Source of the DNA: an uncultured Pseudomonadota bacterium | Lineage (GTDB): Bacteria; Bdellovibrionota_B; Oligoflexia; Oligoflexales; CAIYRB01 | Direction of reading: 5' to 3' | Assembly (NCBI GenBank): GCA_903928445.1 | Contig: CAIYRB010000117.1 | Location: 1-64,000 of the forward strand | Length of the DNA: 64,000 nt | Shown here: positions 35,824 through 44,396 of the stretch, in pieces | Position numbering within the stretch: position 1 is the first letter of the stretch | Layout: the number at the start of each line of letters is the position of its first letter | The notes under the pieces: model-generated | Seen by the model: only the letters and a program-made list of their open reading frames with translations | Told to the model about the DNA's origin: nothing | Databases searched by the model: none | Made by a program: the position numbers and the translations under genes

Positions 35824-37575
35824 TTAGTGCGTTCCCACTGCGGCGATCCCCTGGCGCACCAGCCACTGGACCTGCGGTCCCAGGCATTGAGCCTCGGTCT
35901 GCAGCTGGCGGCTAAGCTCGTCGGCATGTGTCAGGCCGAGCTGCGCGGCCAACTCGACGAGTTCCAGGCGGAGTAGCCACTCGCCTCTAAAGTCTGTGCT
36001 GGCAAGGCGGCAAAGCTTGAGGACTTGGTCCTTCGCCGTACTGCTGGCAGGTCGGTCGTCGCGTAACTGGCGTACCGCTGCGTAGGCTTGGAATGCACTG
36101 GTCTCCTCGGCCGTGTATGGGGAGGTGCGGGCTGGCGAGGTGCTGGCTTTGCCAACGTCGTGAGCGCCGTACTTCTCGCGGTCCAAAGGGCCACCGAAGA
36201 CCGCTTGGATTTGCTCACCCACCACCATGTCAAAGTCACCCCACGCCGGCTGAAAGTAGGTCTGGCCGGCGCTTGTGACGGTACAATCCCGCCATTTTAT
36301 GAGCAGCAGCTGTCCCGCCTCGCGCACCGCAGCGATGACAAGGCCCTGGATCGTGAAGCCCGAACTCATCACTAAGGTCGAGCGCTGACCGCGTTTGACG
36401 CCGAGTTGTTCGAGGTCTAAGTCGCTGCAAAGCCGCAAGGGGCGGTCAGGAAGGTTCATGGCCCTGCCGAGCGGCGAGCTAAAGCCGTTTGGATGATGAG
36501 CAATGCCTTGCTCGGGGAGTTCTTTGTCAGCACAGCCTAGCTGAACCGGACCGCTCCAACGCAGAAAGGCTGGCTCGCCCCGCGTATCCAGCATGATGTC
36601 CTCCAGCCTGCCGCTGATTTGCAGTCCAGAGTCTAACACCGTGGTGGCGACGGTGCGACCGCGTTTGGCTTGTTCCAGCCCATAAACGCCGCCGCGCTTG
36701 TAGGCGAGCGTCTGTTCAAATTCCTTGAGCACCTCGACCAGGTGTGCAAGGTCTTCGGCAACGAACAGCTGCGGCTGCGGTTCGGTGATATTGTAGGCAG
36801 TGTCGATGCATTGAAGCGACAGGCGATACTTGGTCACCTTCGCCGATAGGCAATTTTGACTTTCCCCGACGGAGGACAGTAGTCCAGCGCCGTAGATACG
36901 CGGATCTACTAGGGAGCCAAGCAGACCATACTCGACCGTCCACCAGTTCATCCGCGCGACCTTAGCTGCTTCAGATATAAAGCTAACTGCGGCGTTGGCG
37001 CGCCGCAGGGCGCTTTCGGCGGCGGCGATCATGGCCTCGGTACAGTCTGGGTTCTCTTTGACATCAGAAAGGGTCCGAATGGCTTCGTAAACGTCGAGGT
37101 CTTCTTGGGCGAAGATCGCCTTTTGCGCCATGGCAGCATACATGGTCAAGTAATCGGCGTAAGCTTGATCCGCAATGATCGGAGCATGGCCTGCCGCTTC
37201 GTGGACGATGTCAGGTGCCGGTGTGTAATGGATATGGTGGACGGAGCGCATGTCGGAGGCGATCGGCAGGATCTTGCGTGCTTGGAAGTCGAGGAAGGCT
37301 GCCGGCGGGATAAAACCCTCAACAGGCACAGCCCCCCAGCCCAACTCTCGCATCTTGAAGTCCATCGCCGCAATGCTCGGTATGCGGTCGACGGAGATAC
37401 CGGTTTTCGCCAGGCCTTCGTTGTAGATGGGCACAGCATGTGACTTAAAATAAATCCCGGACTGGCGCATGATATAGCGCCAGGCGGCATGATCGCGGGC
37501 CGAGTATTTTTCCTCGTGTTGATCGACGCAGTAGCGGCGCAAGTAGATTGGCAGTTGATCGACGGTATGCTGCAC
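35824..37575 (-). CDS. Phenylalanine 4-monooxygenase with long C-terminal extension
   Basis: A 583-residue pterin- and iron-dependent hydroxylase converting phenylalanine to tyrosine. The catalytic domain covers about 1-290: iron ligands H125 and H130 in VHEAAGHAP and E215 in WWTVEYGL. No ACT domain precedes it. The C-terminal half (about 290-583) has no recognised domain and makes it much longer than the roughly 260-300-residue proteobacterial enzymes, though long forms are known in several phyla. The GTG at 37575 has aaagga upstream. It lies between folB and PTPS in the operon. Confidence 0.93.
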   Translation of the reverse strand: MQHTVDQLPIYLRRYCVDQHEEKYSARDHAAWRYIMRQSGIYFKSHAVPIYNEGLAKTGISVDRIPSIAAMDFKMRELGWGAVPVEGFIPPAAFLDFQARKILPIASDMRSVHHIHYTPAPDIVHEAAGHAPIIADQAYADYLTMYAAMAQKAIFAQEDLDVYEAIRTLSDVKENPDCTEAMIAAAESALRRANAAVSFISEAAKVARMNWWTVEYGLLGSLVDPRIYGAGLLSSVGESQNCLSAKVTKYRLSLQCIDTAYNITEPQPQLFVAEDLAHLVEVLKEFEQTLAYKRGGVYGLEQAKRGRTVATTVLDSGLQISGRLEDIMLDTRGEPAFLRWSGPVQLGCADKELPEQGIAHHPNGFSSPLGRAMNLPDRPLRLCSDLDLEQLGVKRGQRSTLVMSSGFTIQGLVIAAVREAGQLLLIKWRDCTVTSAGQTYFQPAWGDFDMVVGEQIQAVFGGPLDREKYGAHDVGKASTSPARTSPYTAEETSAFQAYAAVRQLRDDRPASSTAKDQVLKLCRLASTDFRGEWLLRLELVELAAQLGLTHADELSRQLQTEAQCLGPQVQWLVRQGIAAVGTH

Positions 37576-37603
37576 GGTTTATCCTTTAGTCGGATGGGTC
37601 CCT

Positions 37604-37633
37604 ATCCTAGTCGCAAAGATCCTAGTCGCAAAG
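37604..37633. repeat. 15-bp direct repeat before the hydroxylase gene
   Basis: Two perfect, adjacent copies of atcctagtcgcaaag in the 93-base gap between folB and the phenylalanine hydroxylase gene. On the minus strand they lie 28-59 bases upstream of the hydroxylase start. They could be a regulator site or a duplication; there is no sigma-54 promoter match next to them. Confidence 0.7.
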
Positions 37634-37668
37634 GTCCTTGGGATTGCTGCGTGCTTGGTACCTGTCAA

Positions 37669-38226
37669 TCAATTCAATACCAAAAGGCGCAACTCGGGGG
37701 TGATCAGAAAGTTTTGGCACGTCGTAAAGGGCCTCGTCGGCGGTAATGTATTTTCTCGCGGCCAGTGCTGGAGCCGCAGCAGAGTCAGCTCATCGGTTTC
37801 ATAAATTCGCTGCACCGTGGCCTCGCCGTGCAATTCCTTGGTGATCGTCACTTGGTCGCTTGAGCGTCGCATCGAGACCGAAGGGATCGCTCGTCCAGCC
37901 AAGGCCATCGGCTTGCTCAAGCTAACCTTAGCAGCCGCTACCGTCAGAGCTTTACCAACAGGTGGCGTTAACAGGTAATGGCAAAGTGCTAAGGCCGCGG
38001 ACTCAAGGAGTTTAAAGCGTCCCACCTGGAGGATGAAGGCGACCTCCGAGGCGAGTTGGGCATAATCGATGGTCTCGTTCAAATCACTGTTGAGGGCGGC
38101 GCGGCTGAGGTCTAGCTCGAGCTCTAGTGCAATGACCAAGGGCTGCGGCTCGGTCCGCTCGGTCGGGAGGACTCCAATGATGGTCTCGATGTGAAAGTCG
38201 TCCAGGCGGACAAAGTCTGCATTCAA
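37669..38226 (-). CDS. Dihydroneopterin aldolase/epimerase-like protein (FolB)
   Basis: A 185-residue protein. The FolB fold occupies about 1-115, with E23, Y55, E75 and K105 (SKPMALA) at the positions of catalytic residues. A tail of about 65 residues without relatives follows. FolB enzymes cleave or epimerise dihydroneopterin; in this operon it may act on a pterin of the hydroxylase cofactor pathway. TTG start three bases after the response-regulator stop, so the two are coupled. The family call is good; the exact reaction is open. Confidence 0.8.
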   Translation of the reverse strand: MNADFVRLDDFHIETIIGVLPTERTEPQPLVIALELELDLSRAALNSDLNETIDYAQLASEVAFILQVGRFKLLESAALALCHYLLTPPVGKALTVAAAKVSLSKPMALAGRAIPSVSMRRSSDQVTITKELHGEATVQRIYETDELTLLRLQHWPRENTLPPTRPFTTCQNFLITPELRLLVLN

Positions 38227-38229
38227 AGT

Positions 38230-39771
38230 TTAGGTCTCACTGATGCCGACCAACCGCGATAACTCTGGCAGTTGAATCAAGTTGCGGTGAACAAGGGCTT
38301 TTAGTCGCGCCGATAGCGTGCTGCGCGAGATACCGATCTGCTGCGCCAGGCTGCGCAGGGACAAGCGCCCACCTGCTGCCGCCAGCTGGCGCGTCATGCC
38401 GAGTAGTAACAGGTCGCTCATGTACTCGAAGTTCTGTGCTTCGCTTTGGTCCCATGGCAAGACCAGGGAGCCGTCTGGTGTCACCTTCTCGACCACCGCG
38501 GCAGGCGCGGCGGGAGCTTGTCGTGTGGTGGCGCCGGCTACGGGTTTGTCGCCTAATTCGTCCCAAATGCGTTCTGGGATGGCCAACGGCGTGAGTAGCT
38601 TATTCACGTGCAGCTCTGTCATGGCCCGCAGGCAATTGCGTAATTCGCGAATGTTGCCTTGCTGCCAGCTCGCGCTCGCCAGCACCTCGAGTGCTGGCTG
38701 ACTAATCTGATACGGGCCGCCCGCCATCGTGCGGCAAAAGTGCTCGATCAGCGGGCGCATCTCGCCCGGTCGGTCCTTCAGTGGTGGCAGTACGATCTCT
38801 GCCTCCTGCAGGCGTTGCCACAGATCGGCGCGAAACCGCCCGGCCGATACCAATTTGTCGAGTGGCTCGTTGGTGGCGGAAAGCACGCGAAGTTGCAGGC
38901 TCACTGGTTTGGTGGAGCCGACGCGCAGCACCTCTTGGTTTTCTAGGACCCGCAGTAGCGCCACTTGTGCGGAAGGGCTCAAAGTGGCGACTTCGTCGAG
39001 AAAGATCCAGCCGCCCGAAGCGGCTTCAAGGAGGCCGCGTTTGTCGCTGGTAGCACCGGTAAAAGCGCCCTTGACGTGCCCAAATAGCTCGCTTTCGAGC
39101 AAGGTCGGGGCGATGGCACCACAGTTCACTTTGACAAAGGGTACGCCACTAGGTAGCGCGGCCCCAAACAAATCGGCGACCACTTCCTTGCCGGTGCCGG
39201 AGGCGCCGCGAATAAACACGGCAGAAATCGCCGAGTCGATGATGAGCGGGACGCGCCGACCGATGTGTTCCAGCGTCGCGCCGACTGGCTTGCCTTTACT
39301 TGCAGGTGCTGACGAACTAGTGCCGTCGCCGCGGCGGAGTTTCGCTAGGCGGTAGGAGTTAAAGACTCTAAGACTAAGTTCACCGCGGTCGGACTGCTTC
39401 GAGATAAAATCGTCAGCCTCTGAACTCAGGCACTCCGTGATAGTAGCGACGTCGTCCGCAGTGGAACACATCAGGATCACCGCATTCGGTGTGGTGGCAC
39501 GACACAGATCGGCCAGCTCGATACCGGTTGGTGCCGCTTCGCCGATGTGGATGTCGAGGATGACGACGTCGGGCCGGAGTCCGCTCCCCAACTTGCTTTG
39601 GAAATCCGCAACGGTACTGACCGAGGTGACGGCAAAAGTGCAGTCGAGAGCATGCTTTTCCAGCGCCGTCTGGACGCGCTCGAGTTCGAATGGATCGTCG
39701 TCGAGATGGAGCACACGGAGCAACAGCTTGGTGTCTTTTTTGGGCGAACCTGCATTTGGTATCTGACTCAA
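38230..39771 (-). CDS. Sigma-54-dependent response regulator
   Basis: A 513-residue transcription activator. The receiver (about 18-140) has phospho-acceptor D73 and K125; its loop after D73 is two residues longer than usual. The AAA+ domain has Walker A GASGTGKE (189-196), the sigma-54 contact loop GAFTGA (235-240) and FLDE Walker B (257-260). A Fis-type HTH lies near 475-500. TTG start with ggggag upstream. First gene of the folB-PAH-PTPS-SDR unit. No paired histidine kinase is adjacent. Target genes may include its own operon. Confidence 0.92.
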   Translation of the reverse strand: MSQIPNAGSPKKDTKLLLRVLHLDDDPFELERVQTALEKHALDCTFAVTSVSTVADFQSKLGSGLRPDVVILDIHIGEAAPTGIELADLCRATTPNAVILMCSTADDVATITECLSSEADDFISKQSDRGELSLRVFNSYRLAKLRRGDGTSSSAPASKGKPVGATLEHIGRRVPLIIDSAISAVFIRGASGTGKEVVADLFGAALPSGVPFVKVNCGAIAPTLLESELFGHVKGAFTGATSDKRGLLEAASGGWIFLDEVATLSPSAQVALLRVLENQEVLRVGSTKPVSLQLRVLSATNEPLDKLVSAGRFRADLWQRLQEAEIVLPPLKDRPGEMRPLIEHFCRTMAGGPYQISQPALEVLASASWQQGNIRELRNCLRAMTELHVNKLLTPLAIPERIWDELGDKPVAGATTRQAPAAPAAVVEKVTPDGSLVLPWDQSEAQNFEYMSDLLLLGMTRQLAAAGGRLSLRSLAQQIGISRSTLSARLKALVHRNLIQLPELSRLVGISET

Positions 39772-39904
39772 AACGTCTCCCCTGGCTGGCTGAGTAGCAC
39801 TCTTGCCGAAGCACAGGTGGAGTTTAAGTTAAAATTGCTACTTGGTCGACGCCGATGCTAGGTCCTTGGGACCTTGGCCAGGGCTACCTGCCGCTGCTCA
39901 GTGC

Positions 39905-40390
39905 TCATATGACTTGATTTTCTTTTGCCAGCTTCGCCAGGGTGTATTGCAGTAAACGCTCGCGCTGCATGCGGGCCATGGGCGGCTGCTTGGTCTTTGG
40001 CCGGGACGTCGTCCCAAGATGCAACAACTGCTCGCGAAAGTGGCTAGGGGATGACCTAAAAAGGCGATGAAAGCGCCGCGAAAAGTGCGCTTGACTGGTG
40101 AACCCACACTCTTGGCTGATCAGCTGCAGCGACCAAGTTGGATAGAGGGCAATCAGTTCAGCGGCGAGCAGTGTGCGGAATGCCCACAGCCAGCGCATTG
40201 GACTGGTTCCGTAGGTTTGCTTAAAATAGCGACCCAGGGTCGATGTCGGAAGCTGTGTCGCCTGGGCTAGGTCAGTAAGTGTCAGGTGTTGCTGACATCG
40301 AGCGGCGCCGTACTCACAAGCGAGGCGGACGCTTGTGACGACGTCAAGCAGCGGTGAGTTCGCCTTGGACTGGGTTTGATCCTGCTGCAT
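39905..40390 (-). CDS. AraC-family transcriptional regulator
   Basis: A 161-residue regulator made almost only of the AraC DNA-binding domain: the first HTH (LTDLAQATQLPTSTLGRYFK) and the second (LQLISQECGFTSQAHFSRRF) are clear. It lacks the usual ligand-binding N-terminal domain, so it resembles SoxS/MarA-size members. The ATG at 40390 with agagg upstream is used; a longer start adds 17 residues. A seven-base inverted repeat lies about 70-90 bases upstream. Confidence 0.9.
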   Translation of the reverse strand: MQQDQTQSKANSPLLDVVTSVRLACEYGAARCQQHLTLTDLAQATQLPTSTLGRYFKQTYGTSPMRWLWAFRTLLAAELIALYPTWSLQLISQECGFTSQAHFSRRFHRLFRSSPSHFREQLLHLGTTSRPKTKQPPMARMQRERLLQYTLAKLAKENQVI

Positions 40391-40456
40391 CGGCACCTCT
40401 TCAAGCGGTTGCGGATGGTTATTGCAAGGCTTGTGCCGCAATTTCGGCCTGGGCTT

Positions 40457-40480
40457 GGCCGATTTGCCGGGATATCGGCC
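40457..40480. promoter_or_regulatory. Inverted repeat upstream of the AraC-family gene
   Basis: The arms ggccgat (40457-40463) and atcggcc (40474-40480) flank a ten-base spacer in the 175-base gap between the AraC-family gene and mutY. It may be an autoregulatory operator, or a hairpin ending mutY transcription; the gap is rich in ccgg-type words, so chance cannot be excluded. Confidence 0.35.
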
Positions 40481-40565
40481 GATGATTGTGACTTGCCGGC
40501 TAAATTCCGGTCAGGCGTGGGCCAGCTGCCGGCCGGGCCGGTCAAAATCCGACCACCTGGCGGCA

Positions 40566-41813
40566 TTATGCGAACAATGAGTTGTTTGTGTGGTGGCCCC
40601 TAAGGAAGGACTGCAAGCAATGCCAGGCTTTGCGATCGAGGTTGGCGATGAGCTGCCCCTCCACGGCATCGGCTGGGATCCAGCGGGTACCCTTAGGCAA
40701 TGCTGTATTTAACGTTGTGATCTCTGCAGTATGGACGGCGGCAATGATGCGATGATGGGTAATACTGTGGCGGACCGAGCCGATATGGTCGCTGGCCACC
40801 TTTGTCCAGGCTGGGAGAGGGTCGAGCTGCCACCCATCGAGGGCTAGGTCGCATGTTGCCGCCTCGAGCGGCGCGTCTTCGCCGACTTTGATTGCCGTGA
40901 TAAAGCCGGAGGTCCCGCCGAGAAATCGCGCCTGCTGCGGTCTGGGTACGAGCGCGACCTTGCCGCCACGAGTGAAGATCCTTAGCTCCATCGTGATGGA
41001 CAGCGGCGGAGCGCCTTTGAGTTTTGCGGCTGGGGCCAAGGCTTGACTGCCGCGCTGCTGCGCCAAACAGGCTGCACTAAGCGGGCAGTCGCTGCAACGA
41101 GGCTTGGTCGGCGTGCAGGTGGTCTGGCCGAGTTCCATGACGGCCTGATTGAAGTCACCGGGAGCGGCCTGGTCGAGGAATTGGTTGGCTAGGCGTTGCA
41201 GGCTCCGCTTTAGATGTGGTTGGTTTGGCGCTTCGCGCCAATCAAGTAAGCGGCAAAAGACCCTCTCGACATTTCCATCGACGACTGCCGCCGGAGCGTC
41301 AAAGGCGATGCTGCTAATCGCTGCCGCCGTATAGTCGCCAATTCCTGGTAGGAGCTTCCATTCGCTAAACGTGCGGGGCCAGTGTCCACCAGCCGCCTTC
41401 AGCTGCTTCGCGGCGGCGTGGAGGAAGCGAAACCTGCGGTAGTAGCCAAGGCCGCGCACAGCGAGTTTGACCTCATCTTCGTCGGCCGCTGCGAGACTTT
41501 CGAGGGTCGGAAAGCTGTCAAGAAATCGTGCGTACACCGGAATGACCGCTTTAATCACCGTCTGTTGCAGCATAATTTCGCTGACCCAGATCGTATACGG
41601 ATCGGCCTTTTCCAGCCATAGGGTGCGCCAAGGAAGGGCGCGTCCGACGCGGCGGTACCAGGTCAGCAGCTCTTGGCGCATCGGTTCCATCGGCGCGGCA
41701 AAAGCCAGTTCTAGGGCCGGTTTTGCTGGCGAAACGCGACGTTTGGCGGGGGCTGACCCAGACGGTTGAGGTTCAAACAAAGGCAGATCTACCTTGGGCT
41801 TGCTGCGGACCAT
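40566..41813 (-). CDS. mutY: A/G-specific adenine glycosylase
   Basis: About 415 residues. HhH-GPD glycosylase that removes adenine opposite 8-oxoguanine. Visible are the catalytic SEIMLQQT segment, the helix-hairpin-helix LPGIGDYTAAAI, the VDGNVERV segment, and the [4Fe-4S] site Cx6Cx2Cx5C (CTPTKPRCSDCPLSAAC). A C-terminal NUDIX-like 8-oxoG recognition domain follows. The start is uncertain: the ATG at 41813 is given; a TTG at 41852 and later ATGs are possible, none with a good RBS. The basic N-terminal extension of about 40 residues is unusual. Confidence 0.93.
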   Translation of the reverse strand: MVRSKPKVDLPLFEPQPSGSAPAKRRVSPAKPALELAFAAPMEPMRQELLTWYRRVGRALPWRTLWLEKADPYTIWVSEIMLQQTVIKAVIPVYARFLDSFPTLESLAAADEDEVKLAVRGLGYYRRFRFLHAAAKQLKAAGGHWPRTFSEWKLLPGIGDYTAAAISSIAFDAPAAVVDGNVERVFCRLLDWREAPNQPHLKRSLQRLANQFLDQAAPGDFNQAVMELGQTTCTPTKPRCSDCPLSAACLAQQRGSQALAPAAKLKGAPPLSITMELRIFTRGGKVALVPRPQQARFLGGTSGFITAIKVGEDAPLEAATCDLALDGWQLDPLPAWTKVASDHIGSVRHSITHHRIIAAVHTAEITTLNTALPKGTRWIPADAVEGQLIANLDRKAWHCLQSFLRGHHTNNSLFA

Positions 41814-41904
41814 GACGAGCGCTGTGTGGTTGCGGCCATAAAGGCCAGACAACAGGCGGCTACAGGCGCCGCCTGTTCGGGTCCACCAGGCGAGTCCCTC
41901 GTCC

Positions 41905-42384
41905 TTAGGCTAGGACTTCAGGGCTGGTTGCTGGCGTCTCAGCCCTGGCGGCTTTCACCGGTTTGACAACTTTTTTTGCCGACGCCTTCTTGCCGGCAGC
42001 CTTTTTGGCTGGGGCGCGTTTAGCTTCGGTTTTTTTGCTGCGTGTCTTGGTCAAGCCGGCATCCTTCGCCAGTTTGCTGCGGGCGCCTGCGAGCTTGCCG
42101 CGAACTTTTTTCTCCAGGTCGCCGAGATCGACGCCGGCTTTCTTTGCCGTGGTGTTGAGCTCGTGGACAAATTTGTTGATCGAGGGCTCCAGCTTGGTCA
42201 GCTTTTGCTCAAGCAGTTTTTCGATCTCTTGCCGGCGTGCGTGCAGGCTGTCTTTATTGGCCGCCGCTTTGGCTTTGTGTACCAACTCATCGCTCTCCTG
42301 CTTCAGCTTCTTTTGCAGCAAATTGATGTCCTTTTGGAAGTTCTGAAGGAATTCGCGCAGTGGCTTATCAAATGCAAAGGCCAT
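41905..42384 (-). CDS. Lysine-rich coiled-coil protein with histone-H1-like tail
   Basis: A 159-residue very basic protein. Residues 1-95 are a predicted coiled coil; the tail has Ala/Lys-rich repeats (KRAPAKKAAGKKASAKK). This is the architecture of PhaF/phasin-like and H1-like nucleoid-associated proteins. Neighbouring crotonase and hydroxybutyryl-CoA dehydrogenase genes would fit a polyhydroxyalkanoate-linked phasin, but no PHA synthase is in the window. The ATG at 42384 with taggag upstream is used. Confidence 0.65.
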   Translation of the reverse strand: MAFAFDKPLREFLQNFQKDINLLQKKLKQESDELVHKAKAAANKDSLHARRQEIEKLLEQKLTKLEPSINKFVHELNTTAKKAGVDLGDLEKKVRGKLAGARSKLAKDAGLTKTRSKKTEAKRAPAKKAAGKKASAKKVVKPVKAARAETPATSPEVLA

Positions 42385-42514
42385 GACAGTGGTGCTCCTA
42401 GTTGGCGACAAAGGACTCGTAAAGCTGCCTTATTTGTAAGACTTCCGGGAAATGGGGTCAAGAGCTTTGCCTAAATTTGGTCGATTCGATTCCACCAACT
42501 CCCGTTGCGCCATA

Positions 42515-42640
42515 CTTAGAACATGTCAGAAAAATTCCCTATCTCCCTACTTCCGCGCCTCCGTGGTCAAACCTAAACGCCCAATTTTAACCGCGCAGGC
42601 GCGGAAGTAGGGAGGCAGGGAATTTTCGGACAGCCTCTTA
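42515..42640. repeat. Dispersed palindromic repeat, copy 3
   Basis: A 126-bp element between two minus-strand genes. Left end cttagaacatgtc, arms of about 37 bases (42530-42567 and 42590-42625) that pair almost fully, loop caaacctaaacgcccaattttaac, and right end cagcctctta, whose last bases form the crotonase stop codon. The loop runs in the same direction as in copy 2 while the outer ends are reversed. Confidence 0.92.
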
Positions 42641-43435
42641 CTGGCTAAACGCCGGGCTGCGCTTTTCAAGAAAGGCGCTAATGCCTTCTTGAGCTTCGTC
42701 GCCGGCAAAGCATGCGGCGAAGGCGTGAGCTTCGGCGCTGAGTCCTGCATCTAGCGTCATGTTGTAGGCGTCGCGAGTGAGGCGTTTGGTTTCAGATACA
42801 GCGCTCGGACCAGCGCTGAGGAGGCCGCGCAGTACTTTTTGCACCTCGTCTTCAAGCTTGTCATCAGCGACGACGCGGGAGACCAGACCGAGCTGCCAGG
42901 CTTCCTGGCCGCTCAGGGTGCGGGCCTTGCCGCAGAGCAATAGGTCGAGTGCTACGGGCAAGCCGACGCGACGCACTAGCCGCTGTGTGCCGCCGAAGGC
43001 GGCGGTTAGCCCTAGGTTCACTTCGGGTTGGCCAAAGCGCGCGCTTTCTCCGGCGATGATCAGGTCGCAGGCCATGGCTAGCTCGCAACCACCACCTAAG
43101 GCGAATCCCTGGACTTTAGCGATTGTTACGAAGGGGGATGTTTCCAGCGCCTTGGTGACCATTTGGCCGTGGCGTGCGAAATCGCGGGCTTCGCTGGCGG
43201 TCAGTGCTTGCATGGAGGCGATATCGGCGCCTGCGACAAAGGCCTTAGGCTTGGATCCCTCGATGACGAGCGCCCGCGTTTCGACTGGATCCAGGCTCAT
43301 GACGACATCGGCGAGTTCGCTTAGCACCTGGGGATTCAATGCATTGAGTTGGGCGGGGCGGTTGATCAAGACGCGGCAGATGCCGTCTGCTTCGGTGACG
43401 AGGAGGGTTTGGTAGCTGGTCTGAGCGTCGTTCAT
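42638..43435 (-). CDS. Enoyl-CoA hydratase (crotonase family)
   Basis: A 265-residue crotonase-fold enzyme hydrating 2-enoyl-CoA to 3-hydroxyacyl-CoA. The oxyanion-hole segment AGADIASM and both catalytic glutamates, in GGGCELAMACD and QPEVNLGL, are present, so it is an active hydratase rather than an isomerase-only paralog. It lies 32 bases after the 3-hydroxyacyl-CoA dehydrogenase, an arrangement for butanoyl/crotonyl-CoA interconversion or beta-oxidation. Its stop codon lies inside repeat copy 3. Confidence 0.93.
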   Translation of the reverse strand: MNDAQTSYQTLLVTEADGICRVLINRPAQLNALNPQVLSELADVVMSLDPVETRALVIEGSKPKAFVAGADIASMQALTASEARDFARHGQMVTKALETSPFVTIAKVQGFALGGGCELAMACDLIIAGESARFGQPEVNLGLTAAFGGTQRLVRRVGLPVALDLLLCGKARTLSGQEAWQLGLVSRVVADDKLEDEVQKVLRGLLSAGPSAVSETKRLTRDAYNMTLDAGLSAEAHAFAACFAGDEAQEGISAFLEKRSPAFSQ

Positions 43436-43467
43436 GGTTTCTCCTAAAATGGATCATGTAGAATGGA

Positions 43468-44328
43468 TCAGGTGTAAGTAAAGACGCCGCGCTGGCGTTT
43501 GCGGCCGAGAAAGCCGGCCTCGACGTATTTTCTCAGCAGTGGCGACGGACGATAGCGGGGATCGCCAAGGCCTTCATGCAGGACTTCCATGATCGCGAGG
43601 CAGGTATCCAGGCCGATGAAGTCGGCCAAGTGCAACGGTCCCATCGGCTGATTGGTGCCTAACTGCATCCCCTTGTCGATGTCCTCGGCGCTGGCGATGC
43701 CCTCCATGAGTGCTGTAAAGGCTTCGTTGATCATCGGCATAAGAATGCGGTTGACGATAAATCCAGGATAGTCCTGACTGCGCGACACCTCTTTGCCTAG
43801 GGCTTGGCACAAGGCCAGGATGCGGTTGGTGGTGAGCGGCGTTGTGGCCATGCCCGGGATGACCTCGATGAGTCGCATGAGCGGCACCGGATTCATGAAA
43901 TGCATGCCAATCACTTGGCCGGGCCGAGTGGTTGCGGCGCCTAGGCGGGTGATCGGTATCGACGAGGTATTGCTGGCCAGGATCGTTTCGCGGCGCGTGA
44001 GTTGATCGGCCTGGGCGAGCAGTTTGCTTTTTAGCGGCTCGTTTTCGACCACGGCTTCGATCACCAGATCGGCGTCCTTTAATGCGGCGAGGTCGGTGGC
44101 TACGCTAAGACGTTCCATGGCGGCCACCATGGTGCCCGCCTGGATGACGTTTTTAGCCTCCAGTTTTTCCAGGGAGGCGCGAATCTGCGCTTTGGCCTTC
44201 ACGGTCTGGGCCGCATCCTGGTCGATCAATGTGACGATTAACCCGTGGGTGGCGCAGACCTGGGCGATGCCGCTACCCATCTGGCCGGCACCGATGACGC
44301 CGACGTGCTTAAATCCGTGTTCTGACAT
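43468..44328 (-). CDS. 3-hydroxybutyryl-CoA dehydrogenase
   Basis: A 286-residue NAD(P)-dependent dehydrogenase converting 3-hydroxyacyl-CoA to 3-oxoacyl-CoA. GAGQMGSGIAQ binds the dinucleotide; MHFMNPVP holds the catalytic His; the C-terminal half has the GPLHLADFIGLD signature. The ATG at 44328 follows aaggag by seven bases; the longer open frame upstream (87 extra codons) is not conserved. Operon partner of the crotonase. Divergent from the PabB-like gene. Confidence 0.95.
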   Translation of the reverse strand: MSEHGFKHVGVIGAGQMGSGIAQVCATHGLIVTLIDQDAAQTVKAKAQIRASLEKLEAKNVIQAGTMVAAMERLSVATDLAALKDADLVIEAVVENEPLKSKLLAQADQLTRRETILASNTSSIPITRLGAATTRPGQVIGMHFMNPVPLMRLIEVIPGMATTPLTTNRILALCQALGKEVSRSQDYPGFIVNRILMPMINEAFTALMEGIASAEDIDKGMQLGTNQPMGPLHLADFIGLDTCLAIMEVLHEGLGDPRYRPSPLLRKYVEAGFLGRKRQRGVFTYT

Positions 44329-44396
44329 AGGGGGCTCCTTGCGCTTGAGACCGCCGCATCTTACCCAACTCGGGCGGTGTGTGATATAGGCGAGGC

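Noticed and set aside
37713-37728. Sigma-54 promoter-like ttggcacg near the folB end
   Set aside because: It is inside folB, points the wrong way for the operon, and lacks the -12 GC element.
38729-39355. 208-codon open frame antisense to the sigma-54 regulator
   Set aside because: Contained in a gene with strong motif evidence; the frame shows no conserved features.
39860-39874. Perfect hairpin aggtcc-ttg-ggacct after the AraC-family gene
   Set aside because: Six-base stem, three-base loop, no U tract; too weak to call a terminator.
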